Shown in pieces: positions 15,836 through 25,451 of a stretch of 64,000 nucleotides of DNA (position 1 is its first letter; each line of letters begins with the position of its first letter). Source of the DNA: Pseudoroseicyclus tamaricis (GTDB lineage Bacteria > Pseudomonadota > Alphaproteobacteria > Rhodobacterales > Rhodobacteraceae); contig NZ_JAAFYS010000002.1 in NCBI RefSeq assembly GCF_012070395.1, forward strand, positions 806,001 to 870,000, read 5' to 3'. A program made the position numbers and the translations under genes. The notes under the pieces are model-generated. The model had not been told where the DNA came from, did not search any database, and saw nothing but the letters and a program-made list of their open reading frames with translations.

Positions 15836-16684
15836 ATGAGCGTCAAGGGCAAGCTGCGATCCGCCCGGGCCCTCTGGCGGGAGGTGCGAGACCCGCCGCT
15901 GATCACGCGCAATGAGAGCCTGAAGCGAGAGCGGATCAAGGCGCTGGTCTCGACCCCCTGCCCCGCGCCGGTCTTCATCTTCGGGCTGCAGAAATCGGGG
16001 ACGTCGGCGATCTGCGGCCTGCTCGGCGAGGCCACGGGCGAAAGGACTCAGATCGACTTCGAGGGCGCGTGGGAGCCCTACATGTCGCGCCTCGTGCGTG
16101 GCGAGACGGGCACGCGCGCCTTCGTGCGCCGCAACGCCTGGGCCTTCTCGGCTCGGATCATCAAAGAGCCCTGCCTCACGCTCGCCGCGCCGGAGCTGAT
16201 GGCGCATTTCCCCGCGGCCCGGGCGATCTTCGTGGTCCGCGAGCCGGCGAGCAACATCCAGAGCATCCTCAACCGCCTGAAGATCCCGGGGCACCTCGCG
16301 GAGCTGGGGGGCGACGCGCCGCCACTGCCGAACGACACCTGGCGCTGCCTGCTGGGCGGCGCGGACCTCGGCTACGGGGGGCAGAGCCACATCGAGGCGC
16401 TGGCCCTGCGATGGAGCCGGGCGGCGGAGACCTACCTCGCGCAGCCCGAGCGTTACGTGCTGGTGCGCTACGAGGACTTCCTGGCGGACAAGACCGGCGC
16501 CATCGAGGGGCTCGCGGCCGCCGTGGGGCTGGAGGCCACCCGGCCCATCGACCACCTGCTCGATGTCCAGTTCCAGCCGGCAGCGAAGGTCCGCTCCGCG
16601 CCCGCCGAGTTCTTCGGGGAGCGGAACCTCGAGATCATCACCCGCCTCACCGGCCCGGCGGCGGAGCGGCTCGGATACGCCTGA
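15836..16684 (+). CDS. Sulfotransferase family protein
   Basis: This 282-residue protein has the best-preserved PAPS loop of the three sulfotransferases here (FIFGLQKSGTSAI, residues 47-59) and a clear 3'-phosphate-binding segment (ARAIFVVREPASNIQSIL). RYVLVRYEDFLADKTGAIEGLA matches the conserved helix of the family. It follows the flippase by 6 nt and is almost certainly co-transcribed with it, which supports sulfation of the exported glycan or its lipid-linked intermediate. Confidence 0.83.
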   Translation: MSVKGKLRSARALWREVRDPPLITRNESLKRERIKALVSTPCPAPVFIFGLQKSGTSAICGLLGEATGERTQIDFEGAWEPYMSRLVRGETGTRAFVRRNAWAFSARIIKEPCLTLAAPELMAHFPAARAIFVVREPASNIQSILNRLKIPGHLAELGGDAPPLPNDTWRCLLGGADLGYGGQSHIEALALRWSRAAETYLAQPERYVLVRYEDFLADKTGAIEGLAAAVGLEATRPIDHLLDVQFQPAAKVRSAPAEFFGERNLEIITRLTGPAAERLGYA

Positions 16685-16701
16685 GCGGAGCGTCCCCGGC
16701 C

Positions 16702-17844
16702 TCAGGCCGGGAAGGCGAGGAAGCGGCCGTAGGTGACGGCCTTCGACAGCTCGCCCTGCAGCGTCGCGCGCTTGAGGCGCCAGCGGGTGTGACGGCGCAT
16801 CGTCTTCCACATCTGCCGCCCGACGGGCTCGGTGCGGATCAGCTGGCCGATCTTGCCGCGCGCCAGCCCGTCATGGACGAGATCGTCGAAGCCGAAGGGG
16901 GAATCGAGCGGCCGGCAGAGCAGCTCCGCCTCCGCCGGGCTGAGCGTGGGGGCGCCGCGCGCGGCGGCTGCGCAGATCAGGTCCAGCGCCTCGGGCCACA
17001 TGCCCTGCCGCCCGTAGACGCCGCCGCGCCGGATCAGCAGCAGCCGCTCGCGCGCCTCGCCCGTCAGGCCGTCGAGCGCGCCATCGGGCAGCATCTCCTC
17101 ATCCGCCAGATCGGGCACCAGCGCGCCGAAGAGCTTGCGGTTGTAGATCTTCCACTTGGCCATGATCTCGCTCGCCGCGATGGGGGCGGAGGACGGCCCC
17201 CGCGGCCCCTCGTGCTTGCGGTAGAGGTAGACCACCTCGTCCACCAGCCGGCCCCGGCAATGGCGGGCGATGCGCAGGTTCATCTCGTAATCCTGCGAGC
17301 GGATGAACGCCGTGTCGAAGCCGCCGACGCGGTCATAGCACAGCCGCCGCGACAGGAGGGCGGGCTGCAGGATGAAGCAATCGTCGAGCATGTTGGGGAA
17401 GATGGTTCCCGGCCCGCCGGGGTGCCAGTTTAGGTATTTGGCGAACACCTTCTCTCCGCTCGCCGGATCGACGTGGAACACCTTGTGCTGCCCGGCGACG
17501 AACTCCGTCTGCGGCTCCGCCTCCAGCACGCCGGCCAGCCGCTCGCAGGCGGTGGGAACGAGGAGGTCGTCGTCGTCGCAGATCCAGATGAGATCGCCGG
17601 TGGCGAGGCCGAGGCCCCGGTTCATCGTGGCCGCCTTGCCCATGTTCTCATGCACATGAACGGAGATCCGGTCGCCATAGCGGGCGAGGACGTCCTCCGT
17701 CCCGTCCGTCGAGCCGTCGACCATCACGAGGATCTCGTCGATGGGACGGGTCTGGGCGAGGATGGCGTCAAGCGTCTCGCCGATCAAGTCGGCCCTGTTG
17801 TAGGTCGGCAGGATGAGGCTGACCCTCAGGCGTTGCTCCGGCAC
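16702..17844 (-). CDS. Family 2 glycosyltransferase
   Basis: GT2 enzyme (RVSLILPTYNRADLIGETL, EILVMVDGSTDGTEDVL, WICDDDDLLVP). The frame is open far upstream, overlapping the next gene, so the start was placed at GTG 17844, where GAAGGA lies about 10 nt upstream. This gives 380 residues. The GT4 gene upstream ends with ATGA at 17897-17894, which starts a 16-codon out-of-frame ORF ending just before this GTG (see findings). Its stop and the convergent sulfotransferase stop are 17 nt apart. Confidence 0.78.
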   Translation of the reverse strand: MPEQRLRVSLILPTYNRADLIGETLDAILAQTRPIDEILVMVDGSTDGTEDVLARYGDRISVHVHENMGKAATMNRGLGLATGDLIWICDDDDLLVPTACERLAGVLEAEPQTEFVAGQHKVFHVDPASGEKVFAKYLNWHPGGPGTIFPNMLDDCFILQPALLSRRLCYDRVGGFDTAFIRSQDYEMNLRIARHCRGRLVDEVVYLYRKHEGPRGPSSAPIAASEIMAKWKIYNRKLFGALVPDLADEEMLPDGALDGLTGEARERLLLIRRGGVYGRQGMWPEALDLICAAAARGAPTLSPAEAELLCRPLDSPFGFDDLVHDGLARGKIGQLIRTEPVGRQMWKTMRRHTRWRLKRATLQGELSKAVTYGRFLAFPA

Positions 17845-17893
17845 GGTCAGATCATCCTTCGATTGCTGAGAGAAGGGCTCACGGCGGCGGCGC

Positions 17894-19093
17894 TCATGAC
17901 CGGCGCTCGGCGGGGCGTCTGGGCAGGACTTTGGCGGGGGACCGCGCGGCGCGGGGCGCCCTGATCTCCTCGAAGCGGGCAAGGAGGGCGGCGTTGCGCG
18001 TCTGCTGGTCGAAATCGGTGGCCACCTTGGCGCGCGCGGCCGAGGCCATCGCGTCACGGTCGCAGGTTCCATCCAGCAGTTTGAGCAGGTTGTCGCGGAG
18101 GCCGGCGACGTCGTGCTCGTCGGCGAGGAGGCCGGAGGCGCCATGGTGGATCAGCTCGGGGATGCCGGAATGGCGGGTGGAGCAGACGATGGTGCCGAGC
18201 GCCATCGCCTCCATCAGCGTCACCGGGATGCCCTCCTGATCGCCATCCTCGCCCGTCACGCTGGGCGCGAGGAGGACATGCGCCGCCCCGATCCGCCGCA
18301 GCGCCTCGGCATGCTCGAGCGCGCCGACGAAGCTCACGCGCTCCCCCAGCCCCAGCTCGGCGGCGCGGGTGCGCAGATGCTCCTCCAGCGGGCCGGAGCC
18401 GGCAATCTCGTAGTGCCAGTCGAGCTCCGGCCGCTGCGCCAAAAGCTCGGCGGCGGCCTCCAGCGCGACCTCGACCCCCTTCTTCTCCACCAGCCGGCAG
18501 AGGGAGATCATCCGCACGGGCGCCGACCAGTCGGCCGGCTGGAACCGGTAGTCCGCGACCGGCACGCCGAGGTGGTGGACGGCGACCCGCTCCGCCGGCG
18601 CCCCGGCCCCTTCGAGAAGCTCGGCGAAGGGGCGATTGACGGTCAGGTGGAGGGTGCCGGCGCGGAAAAGGGCGGCGTAACGCGTGAGGCCATTGCTTTG
18701 ATATTCATGGCTAACATCGCGGCCATGGTAGATTGTCACCAGCGGCGCCGCGGGTTTCCCCCCGGCGAGGCCGACAAGCCCCGCGCCCTGCCAGCCGAAA
18801 TGGGCGAGGAAGATGTCCTGATTCCGCAGCGATTTCAGAAAGCGGCGATTGGCCAGACGGGCGAGACCATTGCGCAGCCGCCATGGCAGGCTGGTCCGCG
18901 CATGCCAGCGGGCAGCGGGCCACTCCAGTATCCGCACATGAGATAACCCCGCCCTGTCAATGGCTTGAGTGGTGTCCGCCGCCCGGCAGACGACGGTGAC
19001 GTCATGGCCGAGATTGGCGAAATGGAGGACCTGGGACAGAACGAAGGTTTCGGAAAGCTTCGGAAAAGCATCTGCGAAAACGGCAACCTTCAT
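17894..19093 (-). CDS. Family 4 glycosyltransferase (WcaL/AmsK type)
   Basis: This 399-residue GT-B enzyme begins MKVAVFADAFPKLSETFVLSQV, the pattern seen in colanic-acid and related GT4 enzymes. The C-terminal nucleotide-sugar domain includes ISLCRLVEKKGVEVALEA, HVLLAPSVTGEDGDQEGIPVTLMEAMALG and the conserved E-x7-E glutamates. It is transcribed with the following GT2. The 158-nt gap upstream to the rhamnose kinase stop contains no recognised gene. Confidence 0.82.
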   Translation of the reverse strand: MKVAVFADAFPKLSETFVLSQVLHFANLGHDVTVVCRAADTTQAIDRAGLSHVRILEWPAARWHARTSLPWRLRNGLARLANRRFLKSLRNQDIFLAHFGWQGAGLVGLAGGKPAAPLVTIYHGRDVSHEYQSNGLTRYAALFRAGTLHLTVNRPFAELLEGAGAPAERVAVHHLGVPVADYRFQPADWSAPVRMISLCRLVEKKGVEVALEAAAELLAQRPELDWHYEIAGSGPLEEHLRTRAAELGLGERVSFVGALEHAEALRRIGAAHVLLAPSVTGEDGDQEGIPVTLMEAMALGTIVCSTRHSGIPELIHHGASGLLADEHDVAGLRDNLLKLLDGTCDRDAMASAARAKVATDFDQQTRNAALLARFEEIRAPRAARSPAKVLPRRPAERRS

Positions 19094-19251
19094 TCAACAA
19101 TGCTCCCACGCATGAAGGCCCAGACAATTTGACTATTGTCGTGCCCTTTCCGCCGCGCAAGAGAAATGGGCGCGCCGACGCGCGGAATCGCCCGGAAAGG
19201 CGATTTCCCGCTCGCATAAGCGCCACCTTTCGCGCCGGAACCGGCGCAGGC

Positions 19252-20619
19252 TCAGCCCCCGCCGTCCACCAGCTGCCGCCAGCGTCCGGCATAGGCGCGC
19301 AAGGCCTCCGCCTCTTGCGGCTCGACCCGCCGCTGCGGGGCCTCCACGTAATCCGGCAGGAAGAGCAGCGCCCCGCCCGTCGAGGTGCCGGTGGCGGAGG
19401 CAGAGGCCTCCACGCCGCCGGGGCGGAGAGCCGCGAGCATCTGCAGATAGTCGTCGTTGCGGGCGAAGGGGCCCTCCACGATGGTCGGGCCCTCCGCGCC
19501 GATGAGGCCGAGGCAGATGTCCGTCATCAGGGCGAGGTACCACGAGAGGGCGAGCATCCGCTCGCCGGGCGTCGCCGGCTCGGCGGTGAAGCCCCCGGCG
19601 CGGCCGGCGAAGGGGCCGGTGCCCGCGGCGATGGCGGGCAGCAGGAACAGCCCCTCCTCCACCGCCGCCCTGTCCGCTCCGGTCGGCGTGGCGCTGGCGC
19701 CCTCGCGGATCATCTCGAATTCCCGCCCGCCCATGAAGCGGGCCGAGGGCACGGCCCCGCCGCGGGCATCGACGTTGACGAGCGTGTCGCGGCCGGGGTC
19801 GAGCCGGCGCGGCGCGGCGCCGACGGCCATGCAGATGACCCATGTGCCGGTGGAGACGACGGAGAACGGCGCCTCTCGTCCCGCCAGGTGCGGGTAGAGC
19901 GAGGCGTTGCTGTCATGGATGCCGCAGGCAACGGGCGTCCCGGGGGCGAGGCCCGTCCGCCCCGCCACCTCGCCCGTAATCGCCCCGAGGATGTCGGAGG
20001 AGTGGCGCGCCGGCGCCAGCTTGTCCGCGATCCCCAGCCGCTCGGCCAGCGAGGACGGCGTGCCCGCCCAGGGGTTCCAGAGATCGGTGTGGCAGCCGAG
20101 GGAGGTTACATCCGTCGCGAGCTGCCCCGTCAGCCGGTGCCCCCAGAACTGCGGATAGGTGACGATATGCGCCGCCCGCTCCCGCAGGCCGGGGTCGGCC
20201 TCCAGCATCCAGTGCAGCTGCGCGCCGAGGTTCAGCCCGCCCGGCAGGCGGGGCGAGCCCGTCTCCTCGAAGGGCGGGCGGAGGGCGTCGTAGGCCTCCG
20301 CCACGCTCTCCGGCCCGTCATGCTCGTAATCCAGCATCGGCGCGGCGAGCGAGCCGTCCTCCGCCAGCAGGACACCCGCGGCGCCGTGCGTGGTGACGGA
20401 GATGGCGTCGATCCCGTGCTGGCGATGCATCCGGCCCAGCGCCTCCAGGAGAAAGGCCCAGTGCCCCTCCACGTCGAAATGCGGCCATGGCGGGCCGGGG
20501 AGCACCTTGTTGGGCCGGGTCGTCACGTCAATCTCGGCGAGCGTCGCGGCGTCGACGAGCGCCAGCTTGGCGTTGGTCTTGCCGATGTCGATGACGGCGA
20601 TATGGCGGGGGGACGTCAT
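19252..20619 (-). CDS. rhaK: FGGY-family carbohydrate kinase, probable L-rhamnulokinase
   Basis: Phosphorylates L-rhamnulose (inferred) for cleavage by the RhaD aldolase. The 455-residue protein starts at ATG 20619 ([18 protein letters not shown], the FGGY phosphate-1 loop). It continues with [24 protein letters not shown] and a C-terminal [10 protein letters not shown] block. It overlaps the end of the mutarotase gene by 4 nt (ATGA). The order permease-mutarotase-kinase, divergent from rhaD-rhaI, matches the rhizobial rhaRSTPQUK / rhaDI locus. Substrate is inferred from context; by sequence alone it could act on another deoxysugar. Confidence 0.82.
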   Translation of the reverse strand: MTSPRHIAVIDIGKTNAKLALVDAATLAEIDVTTRPNKVLPGPPWPHFDVEGHWAFLLEALGRMHRQHGIDAISVTTHGAAGVLLAEDGSLAAPMLDYEHDGPESVAEAYDALRPPFEETGSPRLPGGLNLGAQLHWMLEADPGLRERAAHIVTYPQFWGHRLTGQLATDVTSLGCHTDLWNPWAGTPSSLAERLGIADKLAPARHSSDILGAITGEVAGRTGLAPGTPVACGIHDSNASLYPHLAGREAPFSVVSTGTWVICMAVGAAPRRLDPGRDTLVNVDARGGAVPSARFMGGREFEMIREGASATPTGADRAAVEEGLFLLPAIAAGTGPFAGRAGGFTAEPATPGERMLALSWYLALMTDICLGLIGAEGPTIVEGPFARNDDYLQMLAALRPGGVEASASATGTSTGGALLFLPDYVEAPQRRVEPQEAEALRAYAGRWRQLVDGGG

Positions 20620-20918
20620 GGCAGGTGGAAGACGCAGTCGAGGTCGCGCTGGACGGGGGAGTTGTCGCGGTTCGTCTCCATGATGTCCGCCATGTGCGCC
20701 CACCAGCGGCGCATGAGATCATCCATCCCGTGCCCCTCCTTCCGCCAGAGGACGCCGAAGAGCGTCAGCGTCGCACGGTCGAGATGGATCGAGTAGTCGC
20801 TGACGCCGGCCTCGCGCAGCAGCGCCACCAATTCCGGCCAGATCTCGTCGTGGCGGCGGCGATACTCCTCCTCCTGCCCCGGCAGGAGCGTCATGACGAA
20901 GGCGTGCTTCTCCCTCAT
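20616..20918 (-). CDS. rhaM: L-rhamnose mutarotase
   Basis: A 100-residue dimeric alpha/beta-barrel-type mutarotase (RhaM/RhaU family) that interconverts rhamnose anomers. Recognised by [44 protein letters not shown], and the C-terminal [12 protein letters not shown] with conserved Trp pair, followed by DLDCVFHL. The ATG at 20918 overlaps the permease stop (ATGA), and its stop overlaps the kinase start. The frame is open far upstream through the permease gene, but that is a shadow. Confidence 0.88.
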   Translation of the reverse strand: MREKHAFVMTLLPGQEEEYRRRHDEIWPELVALLREAGVSDYSIHLDRATLTLFGVLWRKEGHGMDDLMRRWWAHMADIMETNRDNSPVQRDLDCVFHLP

Positions 20919-21637
20919 GCCGCGCGCCTCCTGCGGATCAGGCGGAAGAGGCGCGGCAGGGCGATGACCCCGATGAGCAGCCCGCCGATGAAGATCGACA
21001 TGACGATGCCGGGCACGTTGAGCAAGCCAAGGCCGAAGGTCACCATCCCTATGATCAGCGCCGCGATCACCACCCCGAGGATGGAGCCGGAGCCGCCGAG
21101 GATCGACACCCCGCCGAGGACCACCATCGTCACCACCTCCAGCTCCCAGCCGAAGGCGATGGAGGGGCGGGTGGAGCCGAGGCGCGAGGTCAGGCAGATC
21201 GCGGCGACGCCGGACATGAGGCCCGTGAGCAGGAAGAGGATCATCTTCACCCGCGCGACCCGGATGCCCGAGAAGGTGGCGGCGGTGGGGTTGTTGCCGA
21301 TGGCATAGACCTGCCGGCCGAAGTTGGTGAAATGCAGGATCACGGCGTAGATCACCGCGAAGGCGAGGAACAGCACCAGCTCGAACGAGACCACCCAGAA
21401 GACGTAGCCGCGCCCGAAGAAGGAGAAGTCCTGCGGGTAGCCGTTGAAGGCCTGATCGCCGAGGACGATGTAGCTGATCCCCCGGAAGAGGCTCATCGTG
21501 CCGATGGTGACGACGATGGGGGGCAGGCCCAGCCGCGTCACCAGCACCCCGTTGAACGCCCCGCAGATCAGCCCGACGCCGAGGCCGATGGCCACCAGCC
21601 CCACCGTTCCTACCTCGAACTGCAGCGCCCAGCCCAT
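20915..21637 (-). pseudogene. Truncated rhamnose ABC-transporter permease (RhaQ remnant)
   Basis: Residues from the first ATG (21637) match the C-terminal two thirds of an RbsC-type sugar permease: [63 protein letters not shown]. The N-terminal ~100 residues, including the first helices and the usual TGGIDLSVGS motif, are missing. In-frame similarity continues a few codons upstream (RALASTA) and then stops at ~21655, where regulator-like sequence begins. The substrate-binding protein, ATPase and second permease are absent from the window, so this cannot form a working importer. The remaining reading frame is intact, so the truncation is recent or an assembly artefact. Confidence 0.7.
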
Positions 21638-21654
21638 GGCCGTGGAGGCCAGCG

Positions 21655-21734
21655 CGCGATGCCGGCGACGCGTACTCTGCCAAGCGGACCAGTTCGGACG
21701 ACAGGATGATGCGATGGCGCTCGCGGTCGATCAT
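21655..21734 (-). pseudogene. 5' remnant of a DeoR-type regulator gene (rhaR)
   Basis: ATG at 21734 follows a strong AGGGAGAAGG ribosome site and encodes [12 protein letters not shown] followed by [13 protein letters not shown]. This resembles the N-terminal helix and the start of the helix-turn-helix of DeoR-family sugar repressors (RERHRIIL). After ~27 codons the sequence changes, out of frame, into the rhamnose permease. In rhizobia rhaR is the first gene of the operon whose later genes are found here, so this is read as the left end of an internal deletion. The assignment rests on a short stretch. Confidence 0.5.
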
Positions 21735-21784
21735 GGACCTTCTCCCTGACCGGCAGCCTGTCTCGACGCGCCGCTCAGTGTCAA

Positions 21785-21835
21785 TCATAAAAGATCAAAA
21801 TCAATCGCTCTGCGCCGCAGCATGATTGTTTATGA
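21785..21835. promoter_or_regulatory. Candidate DeoR-type operators in the rha divergent region
   Basis: The AT-rich 178-nt gap between the regulator remnant and rhaD contains TCATAAA (21785-21791) and its inverted partner TTTATGA (21829-21835), 37 nt apart, each within longer AATCATAAAAG / GATTGTTTATGAC contexts. Such spaced inverted motifs are usual for DeoR repressors. The cognate repressor appears deleted in this locus. Confidence 0.45.
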
Positions 21836-21912
21836 CGGAAACTAATTGACTTCATCAGCGCCGCAGTGGAGTGTCCGCGATAAAGAGCGCCCACGTAGGG
21901 GAAGGAAGAGCC

Positions 21913-24015
21913 ATGCCGAAAGACGCCGCCAGCAGCCGTATCACCAACGCGTGGGACGACGCTCATGCCAACGCCATGAGTGAGCCGGAAAAGCTGCTCT
22001 ATCGGTCAAACCTGCTCGGTTCCGACAAGCGGGTGACGAATTATGGCGGCGGCAACACCTCCGCCAAGGTCATGCAGCCCGATCCGCTCACCGGCGAGGA
22101 GGTGGAGGTGCTCTGGGTCAAGGGCTCCGGCGGCGACATCGGTTCGATCAAGATGGAAGGCTTCTCCACCCTCTACATGGACAAGCTGCGCGCGCTGAAG
22201 GGCAAGTATCGCGGTGTCGAGTTCGAGGACGAGATGGTCGGCTACCTGCCCCACTGCACCTTCAACCTGAACCCCCGCGCCGCCTCCATCGACACGCCGC
22301 TGCACGCCTACGTCCCCAAGAAGCACGTCGATCACGTCCACCCGGATTCGATCATCGCAATCGCCGCCTCCGAGAACTCGAAGGAGCTGACGCAGAAGAT
22401 CTTCGGCGACGCCATCGGCTGGCTGCCGTGGAAGAAGCCGGGCTACGAGCTCGGTCTGTGGCTGGAGACGTTCTGCCTCGACAATCCCGAGGCCAAGGGT
22501 GTCGTGCTGGAGAGCCACGGCCTCTTCACATGGGCCGACGACGCGCGCGAGTGCTACGAGCTGACGCTGGAGACGATCAACCGCGCCATCGGCTGGTTCG
22601 AGGAAGAGACCGCCGGCAAGGCCCCCTTCGGCGGCGAGACGCACCCCACCCTGCCCGCCGATGAGCGCCGCCGCGTCGCCGCCGCGCTGATGCCCGCCAT
22701 CCGCGGCATGATCTCCGGCGAGAGCCACAAGGTCGGCCATTTCGACGATCAGGACGCCGTGCTGACCTTCGTGGGCGCCAAGGACATGGAGCGCCTCGCC
22801 GCGCTCGGCACCTCCTGCCCCGACCACTTCCTGCGCACGAAGATCCGCCCGCTGGTGGTGGATTTCGACCCGGCGAACCCCGACATCGCCGCCACGCTCG
22901 ACGGCCTCAAGGGCATGGTGGAGGAGTACCGCGCCGACTACGCCGCCTATTACGAGCGCTGCAAGCATGACGACAGCCCGGCGATGCGGGACCCCAACGC
23001 GGTGGTCTACCTCGTCCCCGGCGTCGGCATGATCACCTTCGCCAAGGACAAGGCCACCGCCCGCATCTCCGGCGAGTTCTACGTCAACGCCATCAACGTG
23101 ATGCGCAATTCCGACGCCGTCTCCCGCTACCAGGGCTTGCCGGAGCAGGAAGCCTTCGACATCGAGTACTGGCTGCTCGAAGAGGCCAAGCTCCAGCGGA
23201 TGCCGAAGCCGAAAAGCCTAGCCGGCCGCATCGCCATCGTCACCGGCGGCGCCGGCGGCATCGGCTCGGCCACGGCGGAGAAGTACCTCTCCGAAGGGGC
23301 CTGCGTGGTGCTGGCCGATATCGACACCGACGCGCTCGCCGCGACGGAGGAGAACCTCTCCGGCCGCTACAGCAGCGATGTGGTGCGCGTCGTGCAGATG
23401 AACGTCACCTCCGAAGAGGCGGTGGCGCAGGCCTATGCCGACATGGCGGTGGAGTTCGGCGGCGTCGACATCGTCGTCTCCAACGCCGGCATCGCCTCAT
23501 CCGCCAAGGTCGAGGACACGACGCTCGACCTTTGGAACAAGAACATGTCGATCCTGTCGACCGGCTACTTCCTCGTCAGCCGCGAGGCGTTCAGGACGTT
23601 GAAGACCCAGGGCATCGGCGGCTCGATCATCTTCGTCGCCTCCAAGAATGGCCTCGCCGCCTCGCCCGGCGCCGCCGCCTATTGCACCGCCAAGGCCAGC
23701 GAGATCCACCTCGCCCGCTGCCTCGCGCTGGAAGGCGCGCCGGAGGGTATCCGCGTCAACACGGTGAACCCCGACGCGGTGCTGCGCGGCTCCAAGATCT
23801 GGTCAGGCGAGTGGCTCGATCAGCGCGCCTCGACCTACGGCACCGACAAGGACGGGCTGGAGGAGATGTATCGCGAGCGCAGCCTGCTCAAGCGTTCCGT
23901 CCTGCCGGAGGATATCGCCGCCGCCTGCTACTTCTTCGCCAGCGACGAGAGCGCCAAGTCGACGGGCAACATCGTCAACGTCGATGCGGGCAACGTACAA
24001 GCGTTCACGCGCTGA
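21913..24015 (+). CDS. rhaD: Bifunctional rhamnulose-1-phosphate aldolase / short-chain dehydrogenase
   Basis: This 700-residue fusion cleaves rhamnulose-1-phosphate to dihydroxyacetone phosphate and L-lactaldehyde and oxidises the latter. Residues ~25-400 are a class II aldolase (NYGGGNTSAK, HVDHVHPDS, GVVLESHGLFTWAD with metal-binding His). Residues ~430-700 are an SDR domain with the nucleotide loop TGGAGGIGSA and the catalytic YCTAK. The ATG at 21913 has GGAAGAG just upstream. It is divergent from the regulator remnant and is followed by rhaI after 26 nt. Confidence 0.93.
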   Translation: MPKDAASSRITNAWDDAHANAMSEPEKLLYRSNLLGSDKRVTNYGGGNTSAKVMQPDPLTGEEVEVLWVKGSGGDIGSIKMEGFSTLYMDKLRALKGKYRGVEFEDEMVGYLPHCTFNLNPRAASIDTPLHAYVPKKHVDHVHPDSIIAIAASENSKELTQKIFGDAIGWLPWKKPGYELGLWLETFCLDNPEAKGVVLESHGLFTWADDARECYELTLETINRAIGWFEEETAGKAPFGGETHPTLPADERRRVAAALMPAIRGMISGESHKVGHFDDQDAVLTFVGAKDMERLAALGTSCPDHFLRTKIRPLVVDFDPANPDIAATLDGLKGMVEEYRADYAAYYERCKHDDSPAMRDPNAVVYLVPGVGMITFAKDKATARISGEFYVNAINVMRNSDAVSRYQGLPEQEAFDIEYWLLEEAKLQRMPKPKSLAGRIAIVTGGAGGIGSATAEKYLSEGACVVLADIDTDALAATEENLSGRYSSDVVRVVQMNVTSEEAVAQAYADMAVEFGGVDIVVSNAGIASSAKVEDTTLDLWNKNMSILSTGYFLVSREAFRTLKTQGIGGSIIFVASKNGLAASPGAAAYCTAKASEIHLARCLALEGAPEGIRVNTVNPDAVLRGSKIWSGEWLDQRASTYGTDKDGLEEMYRERSLLKRSVLPEDIAAACYFFASDESAKSTGNIVNVDAGNVQAFTR

Positions 24016-24041
24016 CCGCCGCGCCCCGGGGAGGACAGGAC

Positions 24042-25316
24042 ATGATCGACAAGACCACCATCGCCGCCGCCAACGAGACGGCCGAGAGCGCCCTGCGCGC
24101 CGAGTACGACGCGCTGGGCGAGGCACTGGATCGCCGCGGCATCGACATCGGCGCGGTGAAGGACAAGGTGTCGGCCTACGGCATCGCCATCCCCTCCTGG
24201 GGTGTCGGCACCGGCGGCACGCGTTTCGCCCGCTTCCCCGGCACCGGCGAGCCGGCCGGCATCTTCGACAAGCTCGACGATTGCGGGCTGATCCACCAGC
24301 TCACCGGTGCGACGCCCCGCGTCTCCCTCCACGTCCCGTGGGACGATGCCGACCCGGCGGACCTGATTGCCAAGGCCGAGGAGACGGGGCTGGGGTTCGA
24401 CGCGATGAACTCCAACACCTTCCAGGACCAGCCGGACCAGCCGCTCAGCTACAAGTTCGGCTCCCTCAGCCACACCAAGGCCGAGGTCCGCCAGCAGGCC
24501 ATCGAGCATAACCTCTACTGCATCGAGCTCGGGCGACAGATCGGCTCCAAGGCGCTGACGATCTGGGTGGGCGACGGCAGCAACTTCCCCGGCCAGTCGA
24601 ACTTCACGAAGCAGTTCGAGCGCTACCTCGCGAGCGCCCGCGATATCTACGCCGGCCTGCCGGAGGATTGGCGCCTCTTCACCGAGCACAAGATCTTCGA
24701 GCCGGCCTTCTACTCGACGGTCGTGCAGGACTGGGGCACCAACTACCTGATCGCCAGGGAGCTGGGGGAGCGAGCCTACTGCCTCGTCGATCTCGGCCAC
24801 CATGCGCCGAACGTGAATATCGAGATGATCGTCGCCCGGCTCATCCAGTTCGGCAAGCTCGGCGGCTTCCACTTCAACGACAGCAAGTATGGCGACGACG
24901 ATCTCGATACCGGTGCGATCGATCCCTACCGCCTCTTCCTCGTCTTCAACGAGCTGGTGGACGCGGCGGGCACCCCCGGCTTCGACCCCGCGCACATGCT
25001 CGACCAGAGCCACAATGTGACGGACCCGATCGAGAGCCTGATGAACTCCGCCATGGAGGTGCAGCGCGCCTATGCGCAGGCGCTCCTCGTCAACCGGACC
25101 GCGCTGGCCGGCTTCCAGGAGGAGAATGACGCGATGATGGCATCGGAGACGCTCAAGCGCGCCTTCCGCACCGACGTGACGCCGATCCTCGCCATGGCGC
25201 GGCTGGAGAAGGGCGCCGCCATCGACCCGCTCGCCGCCTACCGCCACTCGGGCTACCGCGCGAAGGTGACGGAGGAGCGCCCCGCCTCCGGCGCGGGGGG
25301 CGGCGGCATCGTCTGA
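24042..25316 (+). CDS. rhaI: L-rhamnose isomerase (rhizobial/Gram-positive type)
   Basis: This 424-residue TIM-barrel isomerase converts L-rhamnose to L-rhamnulose. Recognised by IPSWGVGTGGTRFARFPG, the metal-binding segments FTEHKIFEPAFYSTVVQDWG, CLVDLGHHAPNVNIE and GFHFNDSKYGDDDLD. It is a separate family from the E. coli RhaA enzyme. The ATG at 24042 has AGGA 6 nt upstream. With rhaD it forms a two-gene operon. Confidence 0.93.
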   Translation: MIDKTTIAAANETAESALRAEYDALGEALDRRGIDIGAVKDKVSAYGIAIPSWGVGTGGTRFARFPGTGEPAGIFDKLDDCGLIHQLTGATPRVSLHVPWDDADPADLIAKAEETGLGFDAMNSNTFQDQPDQPLSYKFGSLSHTKAEVRQQAIEHNLYCIELGRQIGSKALTIWVGDGSNFPGQSNFTKQFERYLASARDIYAGLPEDWRLFTEHKIFEPAFYSTVVQDWGTNYLIARELGERAYCLVDLGHHAPNVNIEMIVARLIQFGKLGGFHFNDSKYGDDDLDTGAIDPYRLFLVFNELVDAAGTPGFDPAHMLDQSHNVTDPIESLMNSAMEVQRAYAQALLVNRTALAGFQEENDAMMASETLKRAFRTDVTPILAMARLEKGAAIDPLAAYRHSGYRAKVTEERPASGAGGGGIV

Positions 25317-25321
25317 CCCTG

Positions 25322-25341
25322 GGGCGGGCACCGGCCCGCCC
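25322..25341 (+). terminator. Hairpin after rhaI
   Basis: A perfect 8-bp GC stem (GGGCGGGC / GCCCGCCC) with a 4-nt loop begins 5 nt after the rhaI stop. No T-run follows, so it may be a Rho-dependent end or an mRNA-stabilising hairpin. Confidence 0.45.
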
Positions 25342-25451
25342 TGCCCTCACCTGCTCCCCGGGATGACCTCTCGGCCCCTTCCGCCGGGACACCGGGCAGG
25401 AACCTTTCCGCCGGCGCCCGGTTTCATGGGGAGACGCGAAAGGAACACCCC

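Noticed and set aside
20616-21788. A 390-codon open frame running through the regulator remnant, permease and mutarotase
   Set aside because: Only its first ~27 and last 100 codons resemble proteins; the middle is the permease gene in the wrong frame. Openness is expected from high GC, so it is not a real fusion protein.
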